Positions 8,661 through 18,300 of a stretch of DNA of 64,000 nucleotides are shown piece after piece. The DNA lies in assembly GCA_000967895.1 (NCBI GenBank), contig FO203512.1, forward strand, positions 2,875,350 to 2,939,349. Reading direction: 5' to 3'. Within the stretch, counting starts at the first letter, position 1. Each line of letters begins with the position of its first letter. The position numbers and the translations under genes are program-made. The stretch comes from Oleispira antarctica RB-8 (GTDB taxonomy: Bacteria > Pseudomonadota > Gammaproteobacteria > Pseudomonadales > Oceanobacteraceae). The notes under the pieces were generated by a model. It made no database searches. It saw nothing but the letters and a program-made list of their open reading frames with translations, and was not told the DNA's origin.

Positions 8661-9983
8661 AGAGGCTGTAAATAAATTTGTGTAACTGCTCATTATCTAT
8701 ACCCTAAACCTAGGATCAAATAATGAGCAATATCATGGATAAGAATAAATTGCAGGCGCTGGCCAATGAACTAGCCAAAGATGTTAAAACTCCAGAAGAC
8801 CTCAGCACGCTCAGTGCATTTCTGACCAAGCTGACTGTTGAAGCCGCTTTGAAGGCCGAGATGGATTACCACTTGGGTTACGATAAGAATGACACTTCAG
8901 GCCATCATAGCGGCAACAGCCGTAATGGTTTCTCTTCTAAGAAGCTCAAAGGCGACCATGGTGAAATCGAGATTCAAACGCCTCGGGATCGTAATGCTAA
9001 CTTCGAACCAGAGCTAATTAAGAAAGGCCAAACTCGTACTGCTAGCATGGACAAACAAATTCTAAGCCTCTATGCGAAGGGCATGAGCACTCGGGATATT
9101 ACCGAGGCTTTTCAAGAAATGTACGGTGCAGATATTTCAGCAGGACTGATTTCTCAAGTCACAAATGGGGTGATGGAAAAAGTCACTGAATGGCAGAATC
9201 GCCCCTTAGATGCAATTTACCCTATCGTTTATTTAGACTGTATCGTGCTGAAAATTCGCCAGGATAAACGCGTCATCAATAAAGCAATTTACCTAGTTTT
9301 AGGTATTAATATTGAGGGCCACAAAGAACTTTTGGGAATGTGGATATCAGAAAATGAAGGTGCTAAATTCTGGCTATCAGTATTAACTGATCTTCAGAAT
9401 CGAGGCATGAAGCACATGTTTATAGCCTGTGTAGACGGCCTCAAAGGCTTTCCAGATGCAATCAATGCTACGTTCCCTGATACTAAAATTCAACTGTGCA
9501 TCGTTCATATGGTGCGTAATTCGCTGAAGCTCGTGCCGTGGAAAGATTATAAGGAAATCACCTCCGACCTAAAACGTATTTATCAATCAATTACTGAGCA
9601 GGAGGCCAGTTTAGAGTTAGATCGTTTTGCCGAAAAGTGGGATGCTAAGTATCCGCAAATCAGCAAATCTTGGCGATCCCATTGGGTGAACTTAATTACG
9701 ATTTTTGATTATCCAGCGGATATCAGAAAGGTGATTTATACGACCAATGCGATTGAATCTTTGAAAAGTGTAGTTCGTAAATCTGTTAAAACTCGCAAGG
9801 TTTTTCCAAGCGATGATGCGGCACTGAAAGTTATTTATTTAGCGACAGAAGCAGCCTCTAAAAAATGGACAATGCCAATTAGAGATTGGAAACCTGCGTT
9901 AAATCGTTTTATGATTGAGTTTGAGGAGCAGTTAGCTCCTCATATTTAAAACGGGCAGTTACACAGTTTGTTTTACAGCCTCT
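8661..9983 (+). mobile_element. IS256-family insertion sequence, complete
   Basis: Ends are imperfect inverted repeats of about 34 bp: 8661-8694 starts AGAGGCTGTAAA, and the right end 9950-9983 read on the minus strand starts the same way. Both contain GTGTAACTGC. One transposase gene fills the element, and a 7-bp perfect hairpin (GAGGAGC/GCTCCTC, 9923-9941) lies at its 3' end. The flanks show no 8- or 9-bp target duplication: the left flank is IS3 DNA and the right flank is a WD40 pseudogene. This suggests a deletion or recombination after insertion. Confidence 0.88.
8723..9949 (+). CDS. IS256-family (mutator-type) transposase
   Basis: 408 residues, full length for the family. The N-terminal part has the conserved GNSRNG block and LSLYAKGMSTRDI, the helix-turn-helix-like signature of this group. 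The probable DDE triad is D172 (YLDCIVLK), D238 (CVDGLKGFPDAI) and E345 (TTNAIESLK). No frameshift or stop is present, so the gene looks functional. It spans almost the whole element between the inverted repeats. Confidence 0.95.
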   Translation: MSNIMDKNKLQALANELAKDVKTPEDLSTLSAFLTKLTVEAALKAEMDYHLGYDKNDTSGHHSGNSRNGFSSKKLKGDHGEIEIQTPRDRNANFEPELIKKGQTRTASMDKQILSLYAKGMSTRDITEAFQEMYGADISAGLISQVTNGVMEKVTEWQNRPLDAIYPIVYLDCIVLKIRQDKRVINKAIYLVLGINIEGHKELLGMWISENEGAKFWLSVLTDLQNRGMKHMFIACVDGLKGFPDAINATFPDTKIQLCIVHMVRNSLKLVPWKDYKEITSDLKRIYQSITEQEASLELDRFAEKWDAKYPQISKSWRSHWVNLITIFDYPADIRKVIYTTNAIESLKSVVRKSVKTRKVFPSDDAALKVIYLATEAASKKWTMPIRDWKPALNRFMIEFEEQLAPHI

Positions 9984-10608
9984 CCTTACCTTGCCATCAT
10001 AGCCGCCACTATAAATTAAGGGGCCGACAATGGTATTCCATCATTGCCAATGGAACACATCAATCCCTGCCCTATTGAACTAACCTGCCAGCACGAACCG
10101 TCATGTCCTTTAGTTTCATGCTGCAATAATAAATTTTCGTTCCAAAGCCTAATAATTCCGTCAGAACCACTACTAACAAGTTCATTCTCATTAAAAAAAT
10201 CAATACTTAGCACCGTACCATGAGTGGTGATAGCTTTTGCAGTTAGTTCATAACGATCATCAACTCGACTGTAACTAACGATTGCAGAATCTCTTGAGCA
10301 GCTAAATAATCGATCTCCATTAACAGCTAAATTTAATACGGAAGAGCTATGCTAATGAATCGTTTGAATAAGATTTTTATCTTCATCCCAAATTTTAATT
10401 TTTGCATCACGCCGCTGGTTATTAATAATTGATTGGCGTGAATGATTTTACAAATGTAGCTTAAAGGGTACTTATCATCTGCTCTATCGAAGCCTATGTT
10501 TTCAGCATGATTAACCAATCGCTCACATTCTACTGCTGACATAAAGCTCTTAATTAAAAAGCAGTTACCTTTCACAGTCCCTGAATAGTCAATGATATTC
10601 TGTTTCAT
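9984..10608 (-). pseudogene. Decayed WD40-repeat gene with oxygenase-like N-terminus
   Basis: The ATG at 10608 has a perfect SD (GGAGG, 7 bases upstream). The first ~50 codons (CFLIKSFMSAVECERLVNHAE...) resemble the start of prolyl-4-hydroxylase-like 2OG oxygenases. WD40 blades follow in shifted frames: DAKIKIWDEDKNL, then SSGSDGIIRLWNEN, then IVGPLIYSGGYDG. At least two frameshifts (near 10400 and 10035) and one in-frame TAG (near 10353) break it, and the IS256 element removes the 3' end. The join of oxygenase and WD40 parts may be original or a deletion scar. The original function is unknown. Confidence 0.7.
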
Positions 10609-10687
10609 AACCACGCCTCCAGCTGTTCAGAAATCTTCTGAGCGGCTGAATATTTATTAGAAGATTCGTTTTAAAACGGTCTATTCA

Positions 10688-10923
10688 TTATAACGCGATA
10701 GCAGACTCAACTATTTGCAATAATACCGTCGGATAACCGGTGCCACCGAGACTTCTAAAAAAGTCATCATCGCGTTTGTTATCTTCTGAGGGTATTTAAC
10801 TTTCACTACATTGCGTCAAATTCTAACGCCTTGTGGTGTATTAAACAGCCCTTTATCTAACTACGGCAATAGCTACACCAGTCGGTTGGAAATATAAAAA
10901 CCTGGTATGAGAAGATAATCTTA
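10688..10923 (-). pseudogene. Broken copy of the DUF4124-thioredoxin gene
   Basis: Similarity to the intact gene at 13101-13676 is clear: the shared trailer includes a 12-bp palindrome CGTTTTAAAACG (10667-10678, compare 13080-13091), followed by the TTA stop position and the cis-Pro region. About 85 bp are missing near the 3' end, apparently between short ACTAT-type repeats. A second larger gap removes most of the N-terminal half. Frameshifts remain in what is left. The tail of the copy (GAGAAGATAATC) matches the first codons of the intact gene. Confidence 0.7.
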
Positions 10924-11038
10924 ATTTAGAATAAGAATATTTTAATTATATAGCTCAAATTCTTAAAAGAATATGTTTAGGAGTTTGGCTGATAAAAAAA
11001 TCAGTGCAGTGGCTGGCTTCGTTAACTTTCAGGATAAA

Positions 11039-11395
11039 TCACATACAGCCATACTGTTTACGCTCATCCTCCGTAATTAGGCAGGGGTAAATTTTTCTTT
11101 ATTCATCTGGCCTATATCGACAGCACAACCTGTGCAGACGCTTTAGGTTGTTCCAATTCGGAAACTCACTAATCTTGATCTTGGTCAACACCAACTTCTT
11201 CAAGCAGAGGTAAATGGTCAGATTTTCGAACGTATTAATAAGCTTTTCTAAAACTCATATCTTAGTGATTTTATGGGTATTTAATATCAACTTTTTTAAT
11301 CGCGTATTATTATCAAGATGATCTATTAACTCACTATAATTTAGCTCAAGGATTTTTTGACACAAAGCAGTGTCTAGAAAACCAGGGGCGATTTA
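11039..11395 (-). pseudogene. Broken leucine-rich-repeat gene copy
   Basis: On the minus strand, translated pieces show LRR spacing (LKKLILNTHKITKI, then a stop, then LEKLINTFENL) and end in ITEDERKQYGCM plus stop. This matches the end of the LRR fragment at 14377-14682 (ITYEERKQHGCI). Several frames must be joined, so it is not translatable. The stretch 10924-11038 also matches the spacer beside the other copy (AATTATATAGCTCAAA...AGTATGTTTAGGA). The whole block is therefore one old duplication, but the DUF1287 gene present in the other copy is absent here. Confidence 0.6.
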
Positions 11396-11492
11396 TCAAT
11401 TAAATTGAATAAATATCTACCGACTGATGCTTTATTCTCACGTATTACTAAATATTGCCTATACTAGTGAGTAGTTTCTTATGGAGGTGCGT

Positions 11493-12704
11493 ATGCAGTG
11501 GGTTTTATCTATTTATAATCAGGTTGAGAAAGCATGTTTCTATACTCTAAATCGCAAGATTGTGGGGAACTTGGCCTTTCTATTCGCCATTCAGTTATTT
11601 TCGTATTTTCAACTCAGCAGTTTGATCCCAGACGATAAGCAAAACGGCTTGTATGGCGTCATACTACTCACTTCAATTGCCTTTGGTTTCACCCTATTTT
11701 ATTTGAATTACTTGATTGTTCGCCCCGTTAAACTGATGAAGAAGACCCTTGAGAACATCAATAAACAACAAGGGGATTTATCTCAAAGACTCCCCAGTTT
11801 TAGCCATGATGAATTTGGTGATTTAGCAAAAAACTACAACCACTTTGTCGAGAATTTACTGGCCATACTGCAAGATACCTACAGCCATGCCTTAAACGCC
11901 AGCAAGGTAAACGAACAGGTCTTACTGTCGGTAGAACAAGGGATTCATAATACCAACCAGCAAAATGAATTCGGGCAAGCGATTCATAATAGCAGCGACC
12001 AGCTCAAGCAGAGCATACGCTCTATTAGCGGTAATATTGAGCAGCTATCAACCACAACCAAGATCAATGTAACAACCGCCCAGCAATCGTCTTCAGATTT
12101 AATCGACATGCAAAGCAAAATTAACGACATCAACCAGTTACTGGGAAATTTCGCTCATACCGTTGTGCAATTAAGCGAGAGCGCAAACAACATACGTAGT
12201 ATCTTAAAATTGGTGGAAGGGTTTTCTGAACAGACCAACTTACTCGCACTGAATGCCGCAATTGAAGCCGCGAGAGCGGGTGAAAGTGGTCGAGGATTTG
12301 CTGTTGTTGCCGACGAGGTTCGTACTCTCGCGCAAAAAGTGAATACCGCTACCACAGAAATTAACGAGCATATTACCGGTATGGAAAAGCTGGTCAGCCA
12401 CACCAAGCAAGAGTCCTCTGAACTGTATGAAGAGTCAGATCGACTAAAAGCACAGATGGGAGAGAATTCTGAAAAATTCAGTCAAATGGTTGAAGCGTTT
12501 AATCACGACCTAGACGCTCTATCGGGTGTAGAGCAAGCAATAAAAATCGTTGATAATGCATTTGAAGAAAGCGATCAACTGGTGACTAACATTAACCAAC
12601 TGAGTCAAGACATTACCGACTCCATGCATGAAGTGAACAAAAATACACAAACCATGATGGAAGAAACCGCAACTACTCAGAAGCAACTGGCGCGTTTTTT
12701 ATAA
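11493..12704 (+). CDS. Methyl-accepting chemotaxis-type signalling protein
   Basis: 403 residues from the ATG at 11493, which has GGAGGTG just upstream; an in-frame ATG at 11481 lies inside that SD. Two transmembrane helices (about residues 25-45 and 55-80) are separated by only about ten residues ([10 protein letters not shown]), so there is no real periplasmic sensor domain. A HAMP segment follows ([25 protein letters not shown]). The signalling hairpin tip is highly conserved ([19 protein letters not shown], then [15 protein letters not shown]). No CheR-docking pentapeptide is present at the C-terminus. It probably talks to CheA/CheW; the signal is unknown. It stands alone among decayed genes. 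Confidence 0.9.
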   Translation: MQWVLSIYNQVEKACFYTLNRKIVGNLAFLFAIQLFSYFQLSSLIPDDKQNGLYGVILLTSIAFGFTLFYLNYLIVRPVKLMKKTLENINKQQGDLSQRLPSFSHDEFGDLAKNYNHFVENLLAILQDTYSHALNASKVNEQVLLSVEQGIHNTNQQNEFGQAIHNSSDQLKQSIRSISGNIEQLSTTTKINVTTAQQSSSDLIDMQSKINDINQLLGNFAHTVVQLSESANNIRSILKLVEGFSEQTNLLALNAAIEAARAGESGRGFAVVADEVRTLAQKVNTATTEINEHITGMEKLVSHTKQESSELYEESDRLKAQMGENSEKFSQMVEAFNHDLDALSGVEQAIKIVDNAFEESDQLVTNINQLSQDITDSMHEVNKNTQTMMEETATTQKQLARFL

Positions 12705-12722
12705 ACAGCTAATAGATCAGTA

Positions 12723-12866
12723 TTATTCAATAATGCTCGCTTCACTTGCGGTATTATTTTGTTGTGTGCGCTCAATAGCTGATCCAACAATGTCATGCGC
12801 AAACTGACCTGCAAATAAAGTCTGAGTAAACACTAGAGAGCTCATCAACAAACTGTATATTTTCAT
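12723..12866 (-). CDS. 47-residue exported peptide, N-terminal remnant of a DUF1287 gene
   Basis: Short frame with a signal peptide (MKIYSLLMSSLVFTQTLFA) followed by HDIVGSAIERTQQN. This last part matches the segment just after the signal peptide in the two other DUF1287 copies of the region (DIVSAAIERTQHN and LDVVEAALERTNHN). After that the similarity stops and the frame ends at 12723. No convincing SD precedes the ATG. Most likely a gene remnant, possibly still translated. Confidence 0.45.
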   Translation of the reverse strand: MKIYSLLMSSLVFTQTLFAGQFAHDIVGSAIERTQQNNTASEASIIE

Positions 12867-13100
12867 GAGTTTTAAGTCGATATCCATTCCAGCCTTCGTG
12901 ATAAGCCAAATAAAGCTGTAGGGTCAGGATCTACCTATATTATCAGCAGCTGACCTTTCTATTTAAGTAAGTGGTGCAGCTATTATATGAATTCAGCCCT
13001 AATACAAAGATTTAAAATGTACGCAGGTATTTCGGCCAATCAGAAATCTTATGAGCGGCTGAATATTTATTAGAAGATTCGTTTTAAAACGGTCTATTCG

Positions 13101-13676
13101 TTATAACGCGGTAGCAGCTTCTACTATCTGCGAGAGTGTATCCACAGTCATCAGTTTTTTATTCGAAAACATTCGCACAGTTTGCGGACTGCTAATACTA
13201 TCTGTTTGCAACAATACCGTCGGATAACCAGTTCCACCGAGACGTCTAAAAAAATCATCATCGCGTTTGCTATCTTCTGGAGAAATTTTCACTTTCACAA
13301 CCTTGCGTAAAACTTTAGCCCCTCGTGGTGTATTAAGCAGCCCCTCATCTAACTTACGGCAATAGCTACACCAGTCGGCCTGAAAATAAATAAAGATCGG
13401 CGCATTATATTTTCTCTGTACTCGCAGTGCTCTTTTATAACCGGCATGTCCGTAGTACCACTGACTATTACTGTACACATTCTTTAATGGTTCATATTCA
13501 AATGGCTGCTCTTCGGCAGGCATTGAGTTGGTCTCACCCAGAGTAACTTTTTCACCGCCACAGGGCTGGTCGGTAAAAACCAACTTCCCTGCCACTGTAC
13601 ACTTATAAATTTCGGCTGATGAAACATTGGGTAATAGGGTAAATATACAAAGTAGGCACGAGAAGATAATCTTCAT
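13101..13676 (-). CDS. Exported DUF4124-thioredoxin-fold protein
   Basis: 191 residues from the ATG at 13676, which gives a clean signal peptide (MKIIFSCLLCIFTLLPNVSSA); an ATG at 13688, directly after the upstream stop, adds four residues. The mature N-terminus has the DUF4124 pattern (EIYKCTVAGKLVFTDQPCGG). The C-terminal part is a thioredoxin fold with active site ADWCSYCRKL (cysteines 103 and 106) and the cis-proline loop GYPTV. A periplasmic disulfide reductase or isomerase role is likely. It follows the DUF1287 gene with no gap and is probably translationally coupled to it. It may keep the partner's cysteine reduced (inference). Confidence 0.8.
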   Translation of the reverse strand: MKIIFSCLLCIFTLLPNVSSAEIYKCTVAGKLVFTDQPCGGEKVTLGETNSMPAEEQPFEYEPLKNVYSNSQWYYGHAGYKRALRVQRKYNAPIFIYFQADWCSYCRKLDEGLLNTPRGAKVLRKVVKVKISPEDSKRDDDFFRRLGGTGYPTVLLQTDSISSPQTVRMFSNKKLMTVDTLSQIVEAATAL

Positions 13677-13688
13677 GAGTAAATCCAT

Positions 13689-14300
13689 TTAGCGGCGGGG
13701 ATCACTATACTTGGCAGGAATGTATCGATAGTGTCCCGTAATACTATACGAAAAGAGCACATCATCAAGCTTGGGGCCAGCACCAATATTATGAACCACC
13801 ATAGGATTGCCAGTAAGCGCTGACATTTTGTTCGTTATTAAGCCAATATGCGGAAGGTTACCGGGCAACATCCAAGTCACAATATTGCCCGCTTTATAAT
13901 CAGAAGCGTCATCAGAAACGGCTAATACTTCACCATGTCTGGATAGAAAAGCCTGTAAGTTTGGCACTCGGCGATGATCAAAATTCTTATCCGTCCTGCT
14001 CAACCCCCAAATACGTTTAGACGGATAAGCTTCAAAGTTAGCCACCATATCTTCATGAACCAATTGTTGAAGATCGGTCCCTATGGCGCGATAAGTTCTG
14101 ACAATGACATCTGTACAAACACCAATATTCGCTGGAACATCACCATTCGGGTAAGGGATAGAGAGATAACGACCGTCGTAGCGTACATTGTGGTTGGTAC
14201 GTTCTAGGGCGGCTTCTACTACATCTAATTCAAAGTTTTGGCTGAAGGAATATTGAGAAGATAGGATTAACCCTATTAATAATAGTTTCTTAAATATCAT
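13689..14300 (-). CDS. Exported DUF1287 protein, papain/NlpC-like fold
   Basis: 203 residues with a signal peptide (MIFKKLLLIGLILSSQYSFS). The family core is intact: C62 in NIGVCTDVIVRTYRAIG and H151 in NLPHIGLITNK are the likely catalytic pair of a cysteine hydrolase. Related folds cut peptidoglycan or amide bonds, but no activity is established for this family. It is upstream of, and coupled to, a thioredoxin-fold gene. Parts of two further copies lie in the same region (12723-12866 and 14719-15222), so this module has been duplicated repeatedly. Whether it serves the neighbouring T6SS is unknown; the Sec signal argues against direct T6SS export. Confidence 0.8.
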   Translation of the reverse strand: MIFKKLLLIGLILSSQYSFSQNFELDVVEAALERTNHNVRYDGRYLSIPYPNGDVPANIGVCTDVIVRTYRAIGTDLQQLVHEDMVANFEAYPSKRIWGLSRTDKNFDHRRVPNLQAFLSRHGEVLAVSDDASDYKAGNIVTWMLPGNLPHIGLITNKMSALTGNPMVVHNIGAGPKLDDVLFSYSITGHYRYIPAKYSDPRR

Positions 14301-14376
14301 GTTAAAAATCTTGATGCCGAATAGGTATATTTAAATTATATAGCTCAAACACTCAAAAGAGTATGTTTAGGACCTA

Positions 14377-14682
14377 TCAAATACAGCCATGCTGTTTACG
14401 CTCTTCATAGGTAATAGGCTCAACATTTCTCATCTGCTCATCAAACCCCTGAATTGGTATTGTCCAGTATGCGTAATTAAGGTCGAATGCCTTTTCGTCT
14501 AGCGCATCGATAACAAAATCTAAATCTTTAAGCCGCTGGGCTTTTTCATAATTTGGAAAGGTTTTAATATGAGTGTTTTTAATTTCCAAGGAATACAGTA
14601 AAGGCAAATGAAATAAATTATCGAAGACTGGAATAGGGTTACTCTCTAGCCAAAATATTTCTAGACATAGGTTATTCTCCAA
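14377..14682 (-). pseudogene. Leucine-rich-repeat protein fragment, 5' truncated
   Basis: About 100 codons with LRR spacing (WLESNPIPVFDNLFHLPLL, then SLEIKNTHIKTFPN) and a C-terminal tail ending ITYEERKQHGCI. The only start is a TTG at 14682 with no SD. The open frame continues upstream for about 15 codons with LRR character (ISNNPLVFHNIF) before a stop, so the true N-terminus is lost, probably where it abuts the broken DUF1287 copy. A second, worse decayed copy is at 11039-11395. Confidence 0.55.
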
Positions 14683-14718
14683 GAAAATATTATGAAAGAC
14701 TAAAGGGTTATTTGAAAT

Positions 14719-15222
14719 TTATAATACGTTATTCGTAAATAAATCTATATAAGGAAAGTTACCTGGCATCATCCAAGTAACAATATCACCCGGTTTATAA
14801 TCACTACCTAAGCTAGAGACCGCCAACTCTTCACCATGACGAGAAAAGAACACCTGTAGGTTAGGTACGCGCCTATGATCTATATTCTTATCGGTAGAGC
14901 TCATCCCCCAAATGCGCTTTGACGGATAAGCCCGAAGTTAGCCAACATATCTTCATGAACAAGCTGCTGAAGGTCTGAGCCTATTGCACGATAGGTTCTG
15001 ATAACCACATCGGTACAAACGCCTATGTCTGCAGGCACATCACCATTGGTGATAAGGGATGGAAAGGTAGCGGCCATCGTAGCGTACGTTGTGCTGGGTA
15101 CGCTCGATGGCGGCTGATACAATATCAGCTTGAAAACTTTCAATTTCACCTTCAATAACATCACTGAATACGGTTGGAGTGAATACAAGCAACACGACCA
15201 ATAGAAATCTGTTAAATATCAT
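14719..15222 (-). pseudogene. Broken second DUF1287 gene
   Basis: Begins with a proper signal peptide at 15222 (MIFNRFLLVVLLVFTPTVFS) and follows the intact DUF1287 protein closely. There are frameshifts near 15045 (after GRYLSIPY) and near 14910 (after DMLANF). The cysteine motif GVCTDVVIRTYRAIG survives, but the histidine motif has changed to NFPYIDLFTNN and the protein stops there, about 45 residues short. It cannot be an active hydrolase. Confidence 0.85.
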
Positions 15223-15355
15223 ATTTAAAATCCAACTTAGAAAAGTAAAAACTTAAATAAGATTAGCTTAACAGTCGCGGATTAAACAAGGGAGTGAAAA
15301 TATCTAAATAGCATATTCATATTTCAAACAATCTAACCCCTGAGCACTTTCCAGG

Positions 15356-18300
15356 TTAATTTTTAAATGCCTTTAAATCCATATAACTTGGCGTAAGATT
15401 TTTAGCATCCTTAACAAGCCAATTTTTAACCAGGTTTTTTTGCTCGTCTGTTAAATCTTTCCCTGCTGCCTCCATATCAAGCCAAATCATTGCTGGGGTT
15501 TTAGGGTGAATCGGTGGTCTTGTAGCAATGTGACCACCATTCGTTTCTTCAGGTGTCCCTGACAATTTCAGATTAGCTTTTCTTTCCGCTTCTTTAATCG
15601 CATAGTTTTTAACGATTTTTTTATTGGTTTCGACAGTCGCAAAAGCTGTGGCCTTGTCTCCATCAGATATTTCATACCAATGGCTATTTTTATCTTTAAG
15701 ACCTTCAGGATATGGCAAGTTAAAAACACCTTGCGCGGTATCATTACTTAAACCAGATTCACCCTGAGAACTGACTTTAACAAATAAATTCCAATCCCAA
15801 CCAAATTGAGAAGAAGATTCGAAAGTATTTGCAGAAAATGGTTTTATTCCCTCTGTTTTACCCCCGACAATACTGTGGTAATCAAGTGGAGTACTTGCTA
15901 TGTATACAGGTTTTTTATCCTTCTCACCAAAAACCTCATCTTTTTGCTTTTCGAACCACTTAGTTACTCCCCACTTATTTTCATCATTACTCTCATCAAC
16001 CTCAACACTCATTCCAGAAAGTCTAGCCAATACAAGTGGATTCTTCAGCTGCTCTTCAATATCATTATATGCAGGTATATTAGTAGAAGCTGGATCTAGT
16101 TCAAACCTAAGCCCTACAACATCATCTTTGACTATATGGCCAAATGGCGTTAAAGAAGCAGAGTATTCTGGGCCTTCCGTTTCACTTCTAGACGATGTAG
16201 GTAACGGACGATCTCCATTCTTACCCCTTTCACCAAGGTTCATCCCCTTCCGCATTAGCTGAATTCTAGCAGGAACAGATCTAATATCTTTCTTGCGCTT
16301 GCGCTTATCGTAAGCCTCAACATCAAGATCATCGCTTACCACCAGAACAAGTAAATCAACAGGGGAAGTCCATTTGAATGACGGTAAACTCAAAGCGCCA
16401 TTATCGAAAATTGGTGCCTTCACGTTTCCATTTTTACCGTACCAATTTTTATCAGAGAAATGATAATTAGTAGGAGTATCAGAGTCAGCATCTGGATTAA
16501 TAAAACAGAAAGCTTTTGGATTTTTAAATAAAGGCGGATAGTCCTCAGTGCCTGACCCAACTTGAAGGAAATGGCGATCTAGAAAATTTTCTTCACCGCT
16601 ATAAGGTGCTTCTTTGTTGTCAGAAGAGCAAATGGCATAGGGGAAATCTTCAAATTTCTTAATCATTGTCCCACGCCCTGTGAGAACTTCTCTTTTATAA
16701 CTAATTGTTTTCAGTGTTTCGTTATTATACCCAAGCCTAACTTGGTAGCCATAATCCATACTCCACACTTTATCCAGATTATACAGTGACCTTAGCTCAT
16801 GCTCTGCATTCACGTTTAACCAAGCGCTGTATTGATCAGCCATGGGTTTAGTGCCACGGTGCATATTTTTACCAAATTTAAACATAGGATATACAATGGC
16901 GCCATAAACCTCATCTTCACCACCTGTCAATAAAGACTTTTCATTCGCGGTAAGTTTTTCAACATCGATTTTACTTATAAAGCCATCCATAGACGGCCCC
17001 GTCATATCACAAATATCAACTCTCACTGGCCATACACTGTAAGGAATTCTAGTAATCGTACCGGAAGCGATATGTTTTTTTACGCTATCATTGGCATTGT
17101 CAACTAAGAAGCAAACCCTGATTTGATCCAGAGGAGATATCCACTTCCTCTTTGTTTCAAGCCAATTCGGCATTGAAATCCAACCTTCATCACCGCTTGA
17201 GCCACCCTCTCTTACTGAATACGTAATACCACTATAGATATTAGAGTCTAAAGACGAAAACTCAGGTTTCGCCAGTGTGCAAAAATATTCTAGAGATTCT
17301 TCAAGTGAATAATGTATTGGGAAATATTTTTGAAAGTTTGCTTTAAATAAATACTCTTTTTCTGGGGTCATCAACGTTCTGGCATTCTCATAAATAAACT
17401 GCACCGATGAGAATAGATTGGAGGCAATATCAAGAGACTCGTCTCCAAGCAGATCAAGTGCAGATATTGCTGTGGCTGCGGCTTCATAGACTTCATCCCC
17501 CATATCTTTCCATGCCCAATCACGCTCTGCTGGATCTACTTTAACTTCCAATCGATTTGTTTTAATTAAGAACAGCCAGTATTCATCCAGTGCCAGTGTA
17601 GAAACCCCAACATTAGGGATTACCCAGCCATCACTAAGAACGTAGCGTTTAATATATTCAGCTACTTTATAATGCTCTAAGTTATCTTTATAGGTAAATA
17701 CCGTACGGCCATCCATTACATTGTCAAAATCAAACTTGTTTTTATCTGAAAAAGTCTCATCCTCATTCTCCACCTCAACAGAACAACGAATCAATAACTG
17801 CATCAGCCCCGTCAGAGCCTCAGCTCGTAAACGCATTTGTGATTCAAGGTAATAAGCAGGATTAATTACAGCATTTGGTTCTAGCCCTGCTAATAACAAG
17901 GTTTGATTGGCGCGCGATAAATCGTCATTATTTTTAAAGTCCCTTAATACGTTTAAAAATGCTTCGCCATAAATATGCTTTTGCAATAGATCAAAACCGT
18001 CAGACAATAAACCGTTACCAGCTCTAACCACGGTCCACGTAAGTGAAAAAGCTGCATGCGCTGGATTTAATGGCGGCAGACCCGCAATCAAATCGATACT
18101 GCTAAGCAAAGCTTGCCCAACTTTTTCATCCACCCCTGCCATTTGAATCGTCGATAAAGCTCTAATTTTTTCTAAGTGCACCATACCTTCTCTTGAAGGT
18201 TTATATTGCTTGCTAGTATGTAATATTATGATTGCTTCAACGCGACGATTTTTGCGGCGGTTCTCTGCATTATTATTACTTGCGACAGGTTCCGAAAAAC

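Noticed and set aside
11401..11424. Sigma-28-like promoter (TAAA, 14 bp, then ACCGACTG) before the chemoreceptor
   Set aside because: The spacing is one base short and the second half matches poorly; not enough for a feature.
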